A stretch of DNA of 64,000 nt from Phycisphaerae bacterium. Its GTDB lineage: Bacteria; Planctomycetota; Phycisphaerae; UBA1845. Shown piece by piece: positions 15,209 through 24,583 of the stretch. Position numbers and translations under genes: made by a program. How positions within the stretch are numbered: position 1 is the first letter of the stretch; each line of letters opens with the position of its first letter. The notes beneath the pieces are model-generated. The model was not told where the DNA came from. It was given only the letters and a program-made list of their open reading frames with translations, and did no database searches. The stretch covers positions 1 to 64,000 of the forward strand of contig JABWBH010000042.1 of assembly GCA_013360585.1 (NCBI GenBank), written 5' to 3'.

Positions 15209-15945
15209 TCGACTCCCTCCGCCCCTCTCGGGGGCGAAATCAACCGCTTCATCTCCCGCACCGCCTCCCGAAAACCGACGAACACGCTCCGCGCCACGAT
15301 CGAATGCCCGATGTTGAACTCCGACAGCCCCGCAACCGCCGCCAGCGGACGCACGTTCCGGTACGTCAGCCCGTGTCCGGCGTGAACCTCCAACCGCATC
15401 GATCGCGCAACTTCGACCGCACGTCGAATCTCATCCAGCGCCCGCCCGTGTTCTCGCGCGTTCGGCGCGTGCGCATACCGCCCCGTCCACAACTCTACCG
15501 CTTGAAACCCGGCGTCGGCCGACGCTCGGATCTGATCATCCAGCGGCTCAATGAACGCGCTGAGGATCATCCCGCGGGACGTCAACCGCGAGACAACCTC
15601 CTTCACGCGCCCGTGAAAGCGTACGACATCCAGCCCGCCTTCCGTCGTCAACTCTTCGCGCCGCTCAGGCACGAGCGTGCATTGATCCGGAGCAAGCTCC
15701 TCCGCGAATACGACGATCTCCTCCGCGATCGCCATCTCCAGGTTGAGCTTCACGCCTACCGTCTGACGCAGAACGCGCGCGTCCCGATCCTGAATATGAC
15801 GACGATCCTCGCGCAGGTGGAAGGTGATCCCGTCGGCGCCGCCCAACTCCGCCTCGACCGCCGCCCACACCGGGTCCGGCTCATCCGTGCGACGCGCCTG
15901 CCGCACCGTCGCGACGTGGTCGATATTGACGCCCAGCTTCGGCAT
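15205..15945 (-). CDS. pdxJ: Pyridoxine 5'-phosphate synthase
   Basis: The 246-aa protein matches PdxJ closely: N-terminal [27 protein letters not shown], the EMAIAEEIV helix, [15 protein letters not shown] and the C-terminal [11 protein letters not shown] and [12 protein letters not shown]. It joins 1-deoxyxylulose 5-phosphate and 3-amino-2-oxopropyl phosphate, giving the vitamin B6 ring. It is the first gene of a four-gene overlapping operon. DapA itself uses no PLP, so the link with B6 synthesis is genomic rather than catalytic. Confidence 0.95.
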   Translation of the reverse strand: MPKLGVNIDHVATVRQARRTDEPDPVWAAVEAELGGADGITFHLREDRRHIQDRDARVLRQTVGVKLNLEMAIAEEIVVFAEELAPDQCTLVPERREELTTEGGLDVVRFHGRVKEVVSRLTSRGMILSAFIEPLDDQIRASADAGFQAVELWTGRYAHAPNAREHGRALDEIRRAVEVARSMRLEVHAGHGLTYRNVRPLAAVAGLSEFNIGHSIVARSVFVGFREAVREMKRLISPPRGAEGVE

Positions 15946-15991
15946 GACGCCGATTATACGGGCAGCGCTCCGGCGGGGAAACGCGCCGTCG

Positions 15992-18340
15992 TCACAGGTT
16001 CCCCGCCGGACCTGCGGACGACCGAGGCGGCGACGCCGCGCCGGAATGCGACGAATCCGTCATCAGAAACGGGCGCGGCGCAGCGCTCTTCCGCCCCCGC
16101 ACCGCCGCGACGGTCACGAACATCAGCGACGACGCGACCAGCACCGGAATCATCGCCGGGCGGATATTGTTGTTCCGCCACGTGTATTGCTGAAACACGT
16201 AGTGTCCGTTCGGGTACGACCCCTCGTACACCTGACGGTAGCCGCGCGATATCGGCGGATCCGCGATCAGCGTGATCGCCGCGCCGATCGCCGTCGCCGT
16301 CCCCGCCAGCAGGAAAGGCCGCATCGTCTCGCGCCAGAACCCAACCCGCCGCCGCACCGTCGTCTTGCTCAGCGCGAACAACGACCCCATCGCGCACCCG
16401 ATCAGCGCAATGATCGGCGCCTGCGGCGTAGTCATCGTGCGTCCCATCACCGCCAGCGCCACCACGCTGACCACCACCCCGATCAGCAGCGTGAATGCCA
16501 CGATGCTCCAGAACGCCCGTGCAAACCCGGATCGAAGCCCAGGCTGAAGCGGCAATTCCCCCCCCGCTTCTCTCGCAGACTCCGCCCCGCCCGGCTGCAC
16601 CCCCTCCCCCAGCGGCGCGTCAGCCCGCTGCGGCGGCGCCGGGCTGACCGGCGGTGCCGTCGGGCCCGCGACGTTCCAACTCCGCGGATACTGCATCCTG
16701 AAGAACACCGCGCCATCGCGGAAATGCTTCTCGATCCGGTTGCTCACACCTTTTCCAGCGTCGCCCGCACCGACCGGCTTTGGTGGCGCGGGTCCGACGC
16801 CGCCCGCCGGCTGAAGCCACCACCCCGACGCCTGAAGCACCAGGGTGATCGCCATCGCGATCGCCGCTGAGCTGAACATCGCCGCAGGCTCTCCGTCGAG
16901 TATCCCCGCGAGCGGAACCGCCGCCGCGAACGCCCCCAGCGCCTTGCGGAACGCATCGCCCACGTTTAACGCCCCGCACGACCCGAAATGAATCGCCTTC
17001 GACCAGTCCGCGAATATCACCAGGATCAGCAGGCTCAGCAGCATCGCCCCCCCGTCCCCGTCCACCCGGGAGTCCGACAGCGCCGGCGCCGCTCCGAAAA
17101 GCAGCGGCAACCCGGCGCACACCAGCATCACCACGCGCTTCGCCCACGTCGGATACGCACTCGCCCCCAGCCACCCCAGCACCTTCCGGCCCAGCAGAAT
17201 CCCCCCCGACCCCGCCAGCGTCATCAGACCTGCCGATGCCGCCAGCTCCTCCGTCCGGAACTCGCTCACCGCCGCCGTCGCCAGACCGGAGAGGAAGCTC
17301 ATCCCGACCGCCATCAATCCCGTCAGCAGCATGCGCTGCGTCCGGTCGCGCCTCGGAATCGGCGTCGCCGGCGCATCCGGCCCGATGATCGGAGGAGGAG
17401 GAGCAGGCGGAGGAGACGCCCACCCCGCTCCCCGCTCCGCAGGTCTGGGGTTCGGCGACGGGCGCGGCGAGTCGAACCGCTCCGCATATCCCGCCCGCGC
17501 CGCCACGGTCAGGCTCAACTCCGGATTGAACCCCGCCAGACTGCGCTGAACGTCCTCGACGCCCAACACGTCCTGCATCATCTCGTCTACCGTCGCATAA
17601 CGATCCTTCGGATCCTTCGCCAGCGCCTTGCGGATGACGTTCGCAAACGGCGCCGGCAGGCGGTCCACCTCCGGCTGCTGGGTGAGGTGCTTCATCAGCA
17701 CCTCCCCCATGCTGGCCCCCTCGAAGGGCACCCGACCCAGCAGCATCTCGTAAAGAATCACGCCGAGGGCATAAACGTCGATGCTACGCGTGTACGAACC
17801 GCTCCCCACCTCCGGCGCCATGTAATGCACCGTCCCCACGCTCGCCGTCTGAACGCTGTGCCGCGACACCGAGATGAACTTCGACAGCCCGTAATCCCCG
17901 ATCTTCACGTACCCGTCGTCGTAGAAGATGTTCCCCGGTTTCAGATCCCGGTGGACGATGCCGCGCTCGTGCAGGTATGAAAGCCCCGACGCAATCCCCT
18001 TGAGGAAGAACACCGCCTTTGCCACGCCCAGCCCGTGCGGCTCCGCCGTCAGAAGATCTCGCAGCGACGCCCCCGAAATGTACTCCATGATGATGAAGTA
18101 CTCCCCGGCTTCGTTCTTGCGCACATCGAAGATCGACACCAGGTGCGGACTCTTCAGGTTGATGCAATGCGCCACGCCCCGCAGCTCCACGTCCGGATTG
18201 TCGCGCAGGTGCTTGATCGCCACCTCGCGCCCGCCGTCGCTCAGCGCGTAGTACACCTCTCCGAATCCCCCCCGCCCCACGGCGCGCTGGATCGTGTACT
18301 GATCCAGAACGCGGTCCCCATGTTTGAACGTAAAAGCCAT
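15992..18340 (-). CDS. Ser/Thr protein kinase 1, polytopic membrane C-terminus
   Basis: The 782-aa protein starts with a Hanks-type kinase domain (about 10-265): glycine loop [10 protein letters not shown] (22-31), VAIK lysine K43, HRDLKPGN (130-137), metal-binding D149 in a DYG motif instead of DFG, and MAPE (174-177). A Pro-rich linker follows (about 290-340). From about 345 there are many membrane helices with a soluble loop in between (about 555-620). That topology suggests a cytoplasmic kinase on a membrane sensor or scaffold of unknown kind. AGGAAT precedes the ATG. It is the last of three tandem kinase genes. Confidence 0.9.
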   Translation of the reverse strand: MAFTFKHGDRVLDQYTIQRAVGRGGFGEVYYALSDGGREVAIKHLRDNPDVELRGVAHCINLKSPHLVSIFDVRKNEAGEYFIIMEYISGASLRDLLTAEPHGLGVAKAVFFLKGIASGLSYLHERGIVHRDLKPGNIFYDDGYVKIGDYGLSKFISVSRHSVQTASVGTVHYMAPEVGSGSYTRSIDVYALGVILYEMLLGRVPFEGASMGEVLMKHLTQQPEVDRLPAPFANVIRKALAKDPKDRYATVDEMMQDVLGVEDVQRSLAGFNPELSLTVAARAGYAERFDSPRPSPNPRPAERGAGWASPPPAPPPPIIGPDAPATPIPRRDRTQRMLLTGLMAVGMSFLSGLATAAVSEFRTEELAASAGLMTLAGSGGILLGRKVLGWLGASAYPTWAKRVVMLVCAGLPLLFGAAPALSDSRVDGDGGAMLLSLLILVIFADWSKAIHFGSCGALNVGDAFRKALGAFAAAVPLAGILDGEPAAMFSSAAIAMAITLVLQASGWWLQPAGGVGPAPPKPVGAGDAGKGVSNRIEKHFRDGAVFFRMQYPRSWNVAGPTAPPVSPAPPQRADAPLGEGVQPGGAESAREAGGELPLQPGLRSGFARAFWSIVAFTLLIGVVVSVVALAVMGRTMTTPQAPIIALIGCAMGSLFALSKTTVRRRVGFWRETMRPFLLAGTATAIGAAITLIADPPISRGYRQVYEGSYPNGHYVFQQYTWRNNNIRPAMIPVLVASSLMFVTVAAVRGRKSAAPRPFLMTDSSHSGAASPPRSSAGPAGNL

Positions 18341-18648
18341 CGTAATTCCTGGCTGTCAGCTCTTGACGGTGGCAGGCGATGCCCGCCGCCTCCTCCGCAA
18401 TTTCACGGCGACGATCAAACGACGGGCTGGACCCGCCTTGCGGCACTCTCTGCTTGCCTCAAAAACCCTCCCTGCCGCCTCCCCGAACCGCGGACCTCCG
18501 ACCCGCACCACCACGGACCGCGGACCTCCGGTCCGCACCACCACGGACCGCGGACCTCCGGTCCGCACCTCGCGACGCATTCTCCCCGCGCCCCACATTC
18601 TTCCTTCTTCCTTCATTCATTCGTTATTCGCACTTCGCAATTCGCGAT
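18341..18648. repeat. Intergenic region with 30-base tandem repeat
   Basis: Between kinases 1 and 2, CGGACCTCCG recurs with exact 30-base period at 18491, 18521 and 18551 (tandem tract 18487-18570), each unit carrying the palindrome GCGGACCTCCGGTCCGC or a close variant. At 18621-18650 lies a 30-base sequence (TCGTTATTCGC...GCGATTC) nearly identical to 20439-20468 behind kinase 3. No coding frame with family features is seen. Confidence 0.75.
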
Positions 18649-20286
18649 TCAATCCCCCATCGCCGACTCCACCACCCTCCTGACCCCACGCTCAATGATC
18701 GCATCCAGTTCGGGCGATACCGGTCTCGGTTCCTTCCCCGAACTCGGCACGTCGCTCAACACGCCCTCCAGCCCGCGCAACTCGCCCGCCAGCACCCGCA
18801 TCTCACGCTGCGTCACCCAGCAGCCCCAGCTTCCGTCCATCTCCAGCGAGCAGTTCAGCCGCAGTCCGCCCTCCGCCTCGAATCCCGCGATCGTCAGCCG
18901 CGTCTTGCACTTGCGGATGTCGTCCGTCCACTCCCCGCTCTTACTCCCGCGTTTGAACCGCCAGATCATCGGCTCCCGCTCCCCGACCTTGTACCCCAGC
19001 AGGCTCAGATACCGCGTCATCAGCTCATCCAGGTTCCCCCGCCGCGCCGTCACGAACGAGTGCTGAAGCGGCAGCGACAGGCGTTCACCCCTCGGCGAAG
19101 GCCGGCGGTACAACCACGCCCCGACCGCCAACGCCTGAAGCGCCAACGCTCCGCACACCACCAGGATCGCCACATCGCCCCCACCGATCCGGCCGTCGAT
19201 CGCCTCGACCACCACGCTCACCGGGGCGAACGCCAGCAGCAGCGCCCCCAGCGCCAGCAGCTTCACCGCCCAACTCCGACGCCTCACCAGCGCCGCCCGC
19301 GCCGCCTCATCCGATGCCCCGGACTCGCACGCCTCCGCGGCAAGGCTCGGTGCAAAAGGCGTCAGCAGTGACTCAACCCCGAGTCCGCGCCCCCCGCTTG
19401 ATCCGCCCGTCGGAACCGCGACGCCGGCACCCGCCGCGAACCGCCCGGCGGCGCGCGTCAGGCTCATCGGCTCGAACCCCGCCACCGACCGCTCGAAATC
19501 CGGCTCGCTGAACACCTCCGCCATCATCTCCTGCACCGTCGCGTAACGATCCTTCGGATCCTTCGCCAGTGCTTTGCGGATCACACGCGGGAACGGCGCG
19601 GGAAGCTCGTCCACCTCCGGCTGCGCCGTCAGATGCTTGATGACGACTTCGCCCATGCTCGAGCCGTCGAAGGGAACCTTCCCCAGCAGCATCTCATACA
19701 GAATCACCCCGAGCGCGTAGATATCCACGCCGCGCGAGTAACTCCCGCTGCCCACCTCCGGCGCCATGTAATGCACCGTCCCGACGCTCGTCGTCTGCGC
19801 ACTGTGCCGCGAAACCGTGATGAACTTCGACAGACCGTAGTCGCCGATCTTCACCCGCCCTTCGTCACAGAGAATGTTCCCCGGCTTCAGATCGCGATGC
19901 ACAATCCCCCGGTCGTGCAGATACGCCAGACCCTGCCCGATCTCGCGCAGGAAATACAGCGCCTTCTGCACCCCCAGCCCCTTCGGCGACTCGATCAGCA
20001 GCTCCCGCAGGCTCGGTCCGGCAACATATTCCATCACAATGAAATGCTCGCCGTCCGCGTTCTGCTTCACGTCAAAAATGCTCACCAGGTGCGGGCTTTT
20101 GAGGTTCAGACATTGCGCGACGCCGCGAAGCTCCACCGCGTGATTGTCCCGCAGGTGCTTCAGCGCCACTTCCTTCCCGCCGTCGCTCAGCGCGTAATAC
20201 ACCTCGCCGAATCCGCCGCGCCCGACGCCGCGCTGGATCGTGTACCCCTCCAGCGGTCGATCGCCATGTTGGAATGTGAAAGCCAT
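18649..20286 (-). CDS. Ser/Thr protein kinase 2, two membrane helices and soluble tail
   Basis: The 545-aa protein has a kinase domain nearly colinear with kinase 1: glycine loop, K43, HRDLKPGN at about 130-137, DYG at 149-151 and MAPE. The C-terminal part differs. Two hydrophobic segments (about 330-385, LLALGALLLAFAPVSVVV and the following helix) precede a 150-aa soluble domain with conserved-looking Trp and Cys residues (MIWRFKRGSKSGEW, DGSWGCWVTQ). I do not recognise that domain. ATG 20286 is chosen because it gives the same MAFTF start as its paralogs; TTG 20289 is upstream. Confidence 0.88.
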   Translation of the reverse strand: MAFTFQHGDRPLEGYTIQRGVGRGGFGEVYYALSDGGKEVALKHLRDNHAVELRGVAQCLNLKSPHLVSIFDVKQNADGEHFIVMEYVAGPSLRELLIESPKGLGVQKALYFLREIGQGLAYLHDRGIVHRDLKPGNILCDEGRVKIGDYGLSKFITVSRHSAQTTSVGTVHYMAPEVGSGSYSRGVDIYALGVILYEMLLGKVPFDGSSMGEVVIKHLTAQPEVDELPAPFPRVIRKALAKDPKDRYATVQEMMAEVFSEPDFERSVAGFEPMSLTRAAGRFAAGAGVAVPTGGSSGGRGLGVESLLTPFAPSLAAEACESGASDEAARAALVRRRSWAVKLLALGALLLAFAPVSVVVEAIDGRIGGGDVAILVVCGALALQALAVGAWLYRRPSPRGERLSLPLQHSFVTARRGNLDELMTRYLSLLGYKVGEREPMIWRFKRGSKSGEWTDDIRKCKTRLTIAGFEAEGGLRLNCSLEMDGSWGCWVTQREMRVLAGELRGLEGVLSDVPSSGKEPRPVSPELDAIIERGVRRVVESAMGD

Positions 20287-20289
20287 CAA

Positions 20290-20471
20290 AGTTCCCGGTT
20301 GTTAGTTCTTCGCTGTTAACCGTAGGGCGGGCTTAGCCCGCCATCTCCTTCGCCATCCCACGGCCGCAATCAAACGGCGGGCTTAGCCCGCCCTGCGATC
20401 CTGATTTCAGCTCTCATCATTCTGCATTCTGACTCTCATCGTTATTCGCGCTTCGCAATTCGCGATTCCCC
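20290..20471. repeat. Intergenic palindromes behind kinase 3
   Basis: Two identical perfect palindrome-like units GGCGGGCTTAGCCCGCC lie at 20326-20342 and 20376-20392, 50 bases apart. The region ends with the 30-base sequence (20439-20468) shared, with one mismatch, with 18621-18650. The shared pieces suggest that each kinase gene was duplicated together with its flanking DNA, or that both gaps received the same repeat element. Confidence 0.7.
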
Positions 20472-21869
20472 TCACGCCGCCGCCCGCCGCACCCTCCCGG
20501 GCACATCCTCGTCCGCATAGATGTGCAGCGTGTTGGCGATCCGGTCGTGCAACGCCCGCTTGCGATCGTCGAACGCAGCCATGACGTACCCGATCCCCAG
20601 CGTGAACGTGCTCAGAAAGCTCGCCAGCGTCCGCCGCAGCGCATCCCCGGAATCCAGCATCGTCCCGTCGGCGTTGATCACCCGGATTCCGCACGCCCGC
20701 TTGCCCACCGTCTGTCCGCGCCACGAACCCAGCAGCCACACCTCGTACACCACCGACAGAATCACCCCCCCCAGCACCGGCAGCATCATCTGGGCCAGCG
20801 CCGTCGGCAGCAGCAGCACGATGCTGTCGATGATCACCGCTCCCGTCCGGATCCAGAACCCCGCGTACCGCACGCGCCCCGTCGAAACCTCCGGCGCCAG
20901 CGGTTTTCCGCTCGCCGCAATGTAAGGCGCCGCAGCCGGCGGCGGCGTCCTCGGCGGCGGAGGCGGTCCGAACGCCCCGCCGCCCGCCCCGACCGGACCG
21001 GGACGCGGATCCGAAATGCCCCGCGCCGCCGCGCCGGACAGACTCAGCTCCGGGTTAAACACCGACAGACTGCTCCTCGCCGCCTCCGCTCCCAGAACGT
21101 CCGTCATCAGGTCGTCCACCGTCGCGTAGCGGTGCTGCGGATCTTTCTCCAGCGCCTTGCCGATGACGCGCGCAAAAGGCTCGGGCAGACCGTCCACGTT
21201 CGGCGCCTGCGTCAGGTGCTTCATCAGCACCTCGCCCATGCTCGCCCCCTCAAACGGCACGCGACCCGTGAGCATCTCGAAAAGCATCACCCCCACCGCG
21301 TACACGTCGATCGCCCGCGAGTAATTCCCGCTCCCCACCTCCGGCGCCATGTAATGCACCGTCCCCACGCTCGACGTGTGCGCGCTATGCCGCGACACCG
21401 ACATGAACTTCGACAGACCGTAGTCGCCGATCTTCACGTACCCGTCGTCGTAGAAAATGTTGCCGGGCTTCAAGTCCCGGTGAACGATCCCCCGGTCATG
21501 CAGATACGACAACCCCTCGCACATCCCCTTGAGAAAAAAGAGCGCCTTGGCGGATCCCAGCCCGCCAGGCTCCGCCGTCAGCAGGTCGCGCAGCGACGGC
21601 CCCGACACGTACTCCATGACGATGAAAGGCTCGCCAGCCGCGCTCTTGCGCACATCGTAGATCGAGATCAGGTGCGGGTTCTTCAGGTTCATGCAGGCCT
21701 CGACCCCGCGCAGCTCCACCTCCGGATTGTCCCGCAGGTATTTGAGCGCGACGTCTTTCCCGCCGTCGCTGACCGCGTAGTACACCTCCCCGAACCCGCC
21801 GCGCCCCACCGCGCGCTGGATCGTGTACCCCTCGACCGGCCGATCACCATGTTTGAACGTAAACGCCAT
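20472..21869 (-). CDS. Ser/Thr protein kinase 3 with RDD membrane domain
   Basis: The 465-aa protein has the same kinase domain as its two paralogs (MAFTF start, K43, [15 protein letters not shown]), then a Pro-rich linker with PPPPPRTPPPAAAP. An RDD domain follows from about residue 335 (VRYAGFWIRTGAVIIDSIV, then GQTVGKRACGIRV and DRKRALHDRIANT). RDD domains have membrane helices with conserved Arg/Asp residues and unclear function. The start at 21869 is fixed by paralogy; an upstream extension of the frame has no family character. Confidence 0.9.
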   Translation of the reverse strand: MAFTFKHGDRPVEGYTIQRAVGRGGFGEVYYAVSDGGKDVALKYLRDNPEVELRGVEACMNLKNPHLISIYDVRKSAAGEPFIVMEYVSGPSLRDLLTAEPGGLGSAKALFFLKGMCEGLSYLHDRGIVHRDLKPGNIFYDDGYVKIGDYGLSKFMSVSRHSAHTSSVGTVHYMAPEVGSGNYSRAIDVYAVGVMLFEMLTGRVPFEGASMGEVLMKHLTQAPNVDGLPEPFARVIGKALEKDPQHRYATVDDLMTDVLGAEAARSSLSVFNPELSLSGAAARGISDPRPGPVGAGGGAFGPPPPPRTPPPAAAPYIAASGKPLAPEVSTGRVRYAGFWIRTGAVIIDSIVLLLPTALAQMMLPVLGGVILSVVYEVWLLGSWRGQTVGKRACGIRVINADGTMLDSGDALRRTLASFLSTFTLGIGYVMAAFDDRKRALHDRIANTLHIYADEDVPGRVRRAAA

Positions 21870-21908
21870 CAATGCCCTGCTTGAAATCCGCTTTGACCCC
21901 CTCCGCAG

Positions 21909-21926
21909 AGCGGGCTCCGCCCGCCG
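21909..21926. repeat. GCGGGCTCCGCCCGC palindrome
   Basis: A 15-base unit (21910-21924) of the GGGCGGGCTNNGCCCGCC family lies in the 125-base gap between the FHA gene and kinase 3. The same family occurs at 20326, 20376, 30327, 30365, 30421 and 30492. Confidence 0.6.
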
Positions 21927-21994
21927 CACTCCTCCCCCGCCGCTTCTCGGATCGCCCACGCCTTTCCAAATCCGACATCCGCGATCCGAAATCC

Positions 21995-23590
21995 CTACGC
22001 CATCCTCGCCTGCCACGGCTGAAGCACAAAACTCACGCCCGCAATCTGCGCCGGCACGCCGACCTCCACCCACTGCCCGTTCGACGCCTCCAGCCCGTTC
22101 GGCTGCGCCCACAGCCGTCCCCCTCGGTTCATCAACACGATCGCCCGCTCGGCATGACGACAACGAACATGCGAGGTGGACCCGTTTCCGATCGTCGCGT
22201 GATCCTTGAAGAGCAGCACCGTGCGCACGTCCTGAGGCATCTTCGTCGTGTCACTCAGCGTCAGAACCGCCGTCAGGCTCTTGCGGCTGGGCAGCTTGAA
22301 CTCGAATTTCGCCCGTCGCCCGAGCATCACCCGGTCGCCGTCCCGCAGAAGCTGCTGGCGGTACATCCGCCCGCCGATATCGACGTCCCTCGTTCCGAAA
22401 AGGAAATAATCCTCGTCGACCCGCGCGATCTCCGCGTGCCGCTCCGCCAGGTCTCCGAAAAGCGTCACGTCCGCCGGATGCTCCGTCGCCACCCGTCCGA
22501 TGCTGCACCGATCCGAAAAGATCAGAAGGGTGCTTCCGCCACCGTCCACCAGCATCAGAAGTTGCCGCGGACCCGACGGCGAGCGCGTCACCGCCCCCGC
22601 CGCCAGCATCACCGTCTCGTCCAGCGCCGCGCGTCCCTCGTATCCGACCGGCACGAGCCGCGCAGCGCCCGCCGGCGCAGGCTCCCATGTCGCCCACTGC
22701 CCCAGCGGTCCGACCCGCAGCTCCAGGTCGATGTCCTCCGCCTCACGCAGACGCTTCGCCATCGCGTCCACCCACTTCGGCGCGGGCGTCATCTGCGCCA
22801 GCGCCGCCACGCTCTTCCGCGCCTCCCCGAACGCATGACCCCGAAGGTGATCCGCCGCCCGGCGCGCCTCCCGAAGAAACGCCTCAAGCTCCAGCCGCCG
22901 CGGATCCTGACGCGCAAGATCCCTTAACGCCTTCAACTCCTCCGCCGCCCGCGCGAGCCGCCCTTCCTGGATCGCCCGGGTCGTACGATCGAGGCCTTCG
23001 TTCACCACCGCCGCTTCCAGCGACACGACCGCGGTATTGTGCGCATCAAGACGACGCGCAGCCTCAACCCGCTCCGCCGCCGCTGACACCTGGCCTTCCT
23101 TCAGGCGCTGCCGCCCCTGCTCGATCATCGTCGCCGCTTCCGCCGCACGCCGCTCGATCGTCTGACCGATCACCGCCGCCTCCGCATCTGCGACCGCCCC
23201 GTGCTCGAGAATCTGACGACCTGCGACCAGCGAGCCCGCCTCGACGCGACGCCGCGCCTCGGTCAGCACGTGTTCGCGCGTCGCAAGATTCCGCTGGACG
23301 GCGTTGGCCACCGTCTCAATGTTCCGACGAAGTTCCGCAAGCTCATCCGTCCGGACTCCCGCAAGCAGCGCCCGGTCCACGTCCGCCAACGCCTCCGCAA
23401 AGCGATCCCCGCGGAAATGTCCCCGCGCCCGCTCCGCCAGCGGCTCCACCAGTTGCTCAAGCACCGCTTTCCCGCGCGGATGAATCCGAAGATCCGCCGC
23501 GCTCGCCAGGCGGTAAGCCTCGTCGAGACGACCGGCTCTTAACGCCTGCTCCGCCGCACGTAGACGCATGAATACCAAGCGACTCAACAT
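21995..23590 (-). CDS. FHA-domain protein with helical-repeat N-terminus
   Basis: The 531-aa protein starts with about 290 residues of amphipathic helices in TPR-like pairs (AEQALRAGRLDEAYRLA at the N-terminus). An FHA domain follows at about 345-425: FSDRCSIGRV, then LAERHAEIAR in the position of the phosphothreonine-binding SxxH, and RDVDIGG. A second, more degenerate FHA-like segment covers about 430-525 (LLFKDHATIGNGSTSHV). FHA domains read phosphothreonine, so a partner or substrate of the three downstream kinases is the obvious inference. AGAGGTGAT just before the ATG supports this start. Confidence 0.8.
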   Translation of the reverse strand: MLSRLVFMRLRAAEQALRAGRLDEAYRLASAADLRIHPRGKAVLEQLVEPLAERARGHFRGDRFAEALADVDRALLAGVRTDELAELRRNIETVANAVQRNLATREHVLTEARRRVEAGSLVAGRQILEHGAVADAEAAVIGQTIERRAAEAATMIEQGRQRLKEGQVSAAAERVEAARRLDAHNTAVVSLEAAVVNEGLDRTTRAIQEGRLARAAEELKALRDLARQDPRRLELEAFLREARRAADHLRGHAFGEARKSVAALAQMTPAPKWVDAMAKRLREAEDIDLELRVGPLGQWATWEPAPAGAARLVPVGYEGRAALDETVMLAAGAVTRSPSGPRQLLMLVDGGGSTLLIFSDRCSIGRVATEHPADVTLFGDLAERHAEIARVDEDYFLFGTRDVDIGGRMYRQQLLRDGDRVMLGRRAKFEFKLPSRKSLTAVLTLSDTTKMPQDVRTVLLFKDHATIGNGSTSHVRCRHAERAIVLMNRGGRLWAQPNGLEASNGQWVEVGVPAQIAGVSFVLQPWQARMA

Positions 23591-23833
23591 ATCACCTCTC
23601 GTGGCGTTCTGATCCGGCTGGCGTCGCCGACCGTCTCCACCCTCAGGGATTTCGCCGCCGCACGCTCATTATTCCACGCGGTGAGGCGACTGATCACAGG
23701 GCAATACACGTCGCTTCGTTCCGGACGTCCTGAGCCCGCCTCTCAGCCCCGCAACTTCTTGCCGGACCCGTCCGGATTTCGATCTTGCGTTCCCCGGTGA
23801 ACGTCCGATCATTTCATACAGGGAACTTGGTTC

Positions 23834-24583
23834 ATGATTAATATAATGATGGTAAAATTCCAGCGTGTATTTATTTCGTTCGCCTTTAACCTGCGCCTGG
23901 CTCAGCACCAGGGACGACGAGCGATACTACACTTCTTCTTGCTCTTCACCGCTGCCCTGCTTGCGGGTTGTCGAGGAAACCCCTTCAGCGCCTCGGTCGA
24001 TTTGATCACCACCCGCTGGGCCACCGAAGACCTGCGGGAGTGGCGACCGAAGCTGATCGGCGAACCCGTCGCCCGCGCCGACGAACTCCTCGGTCCGCGC
24101 AACGACACCCTCACCCCCAACGACGCCGGCGACACCCTCGTCATCTACCCCTCCCCGCGCAACCGCAAAGGCGAGTCTTTCTTCGTCCTCCACCTCGACG
24201 AAGGCGAACGCATCCGCGGCGTCGGAATCTGGAAGCGCAACCGCGACGGCCTCCCCGACATCTGGCGCGCGAAACGCCTGCTGACCGCTTGCTTCTCGCT
24301 CCCGCCGGAGGCCTGCGCCGAAACGGCTCGCCTCGGCGCGCCGCTGCGCGACGTCGACAGCGCCGCTACCGGTTATCGCGCCGTGATCTGGGATGACACG
24401 GGATTCGTTCCGGGATCGATGCCCAAGCTGATCATCCTCTGCTTTGCGGCGGACGGATTATGCTCCGAAGTCCGGACGGTGGGACTGCTCGCCGGAGATT
24501 CTGACCTCGAGCGGAAAGTGACGTGGCCCGACCCTCAGGGTAGCCCCCCTCCGCCGATCTCTTCTGAAGAGGGCGGGCAGTAA
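23834..24583 (+). CDS. Hypothetical lipoprotein
   Basis: The 249-aa product has a hydrophobic segment ending in a lipobox (LFTAALLAGC, Cys at about residue 46) after an unusually long, partly basic N-terminal stretch. The true start may be one of the internal ATGs (23846-23849). The mature part contains a region shaped like a SmpA/OmlA repeat (ADELLGPRNDTLTPNDAGDT), but no firm family match. GGGAA lies about nine bases before 23834. Its 3' end overlaps the convergent glycosyltransferase gene by 49 bases. Confidence 0.65.
   Translation: MINIMMVKFQRVFISFAFNLRLAQHQGRRAILHFFLLFTAALLAGCRGNPFSASVDLITTRWATEDLREWRPKLIGEPVARADELLGPRNDTLTPNDAGDTLVIYPSPRNRKGESFFVLHLDEGERIRGVGIWKRNRDGLPDIWRAKRLLTACFSLPPEACAETARLGAPLRDVDSAATGYRAVIWDDTGFVPGSMPKLIILCFAADGLCSEVRTVGLLAGDSDLERKVTWPDPQGSPPPPISSEEGGQ

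Noticed and set aside
18356-18616. 86-aa minus-strand frame between kinases
   Set aside because: Its product is only the translation of the 30-base tandem repeat (GGPRSVVVR units).
23669-23908. 79-aa minus-strand frame upstream of the FHA gene
   Set aside because: It overlaps the lipoprotein start, has no ribosome binding site and no family features.
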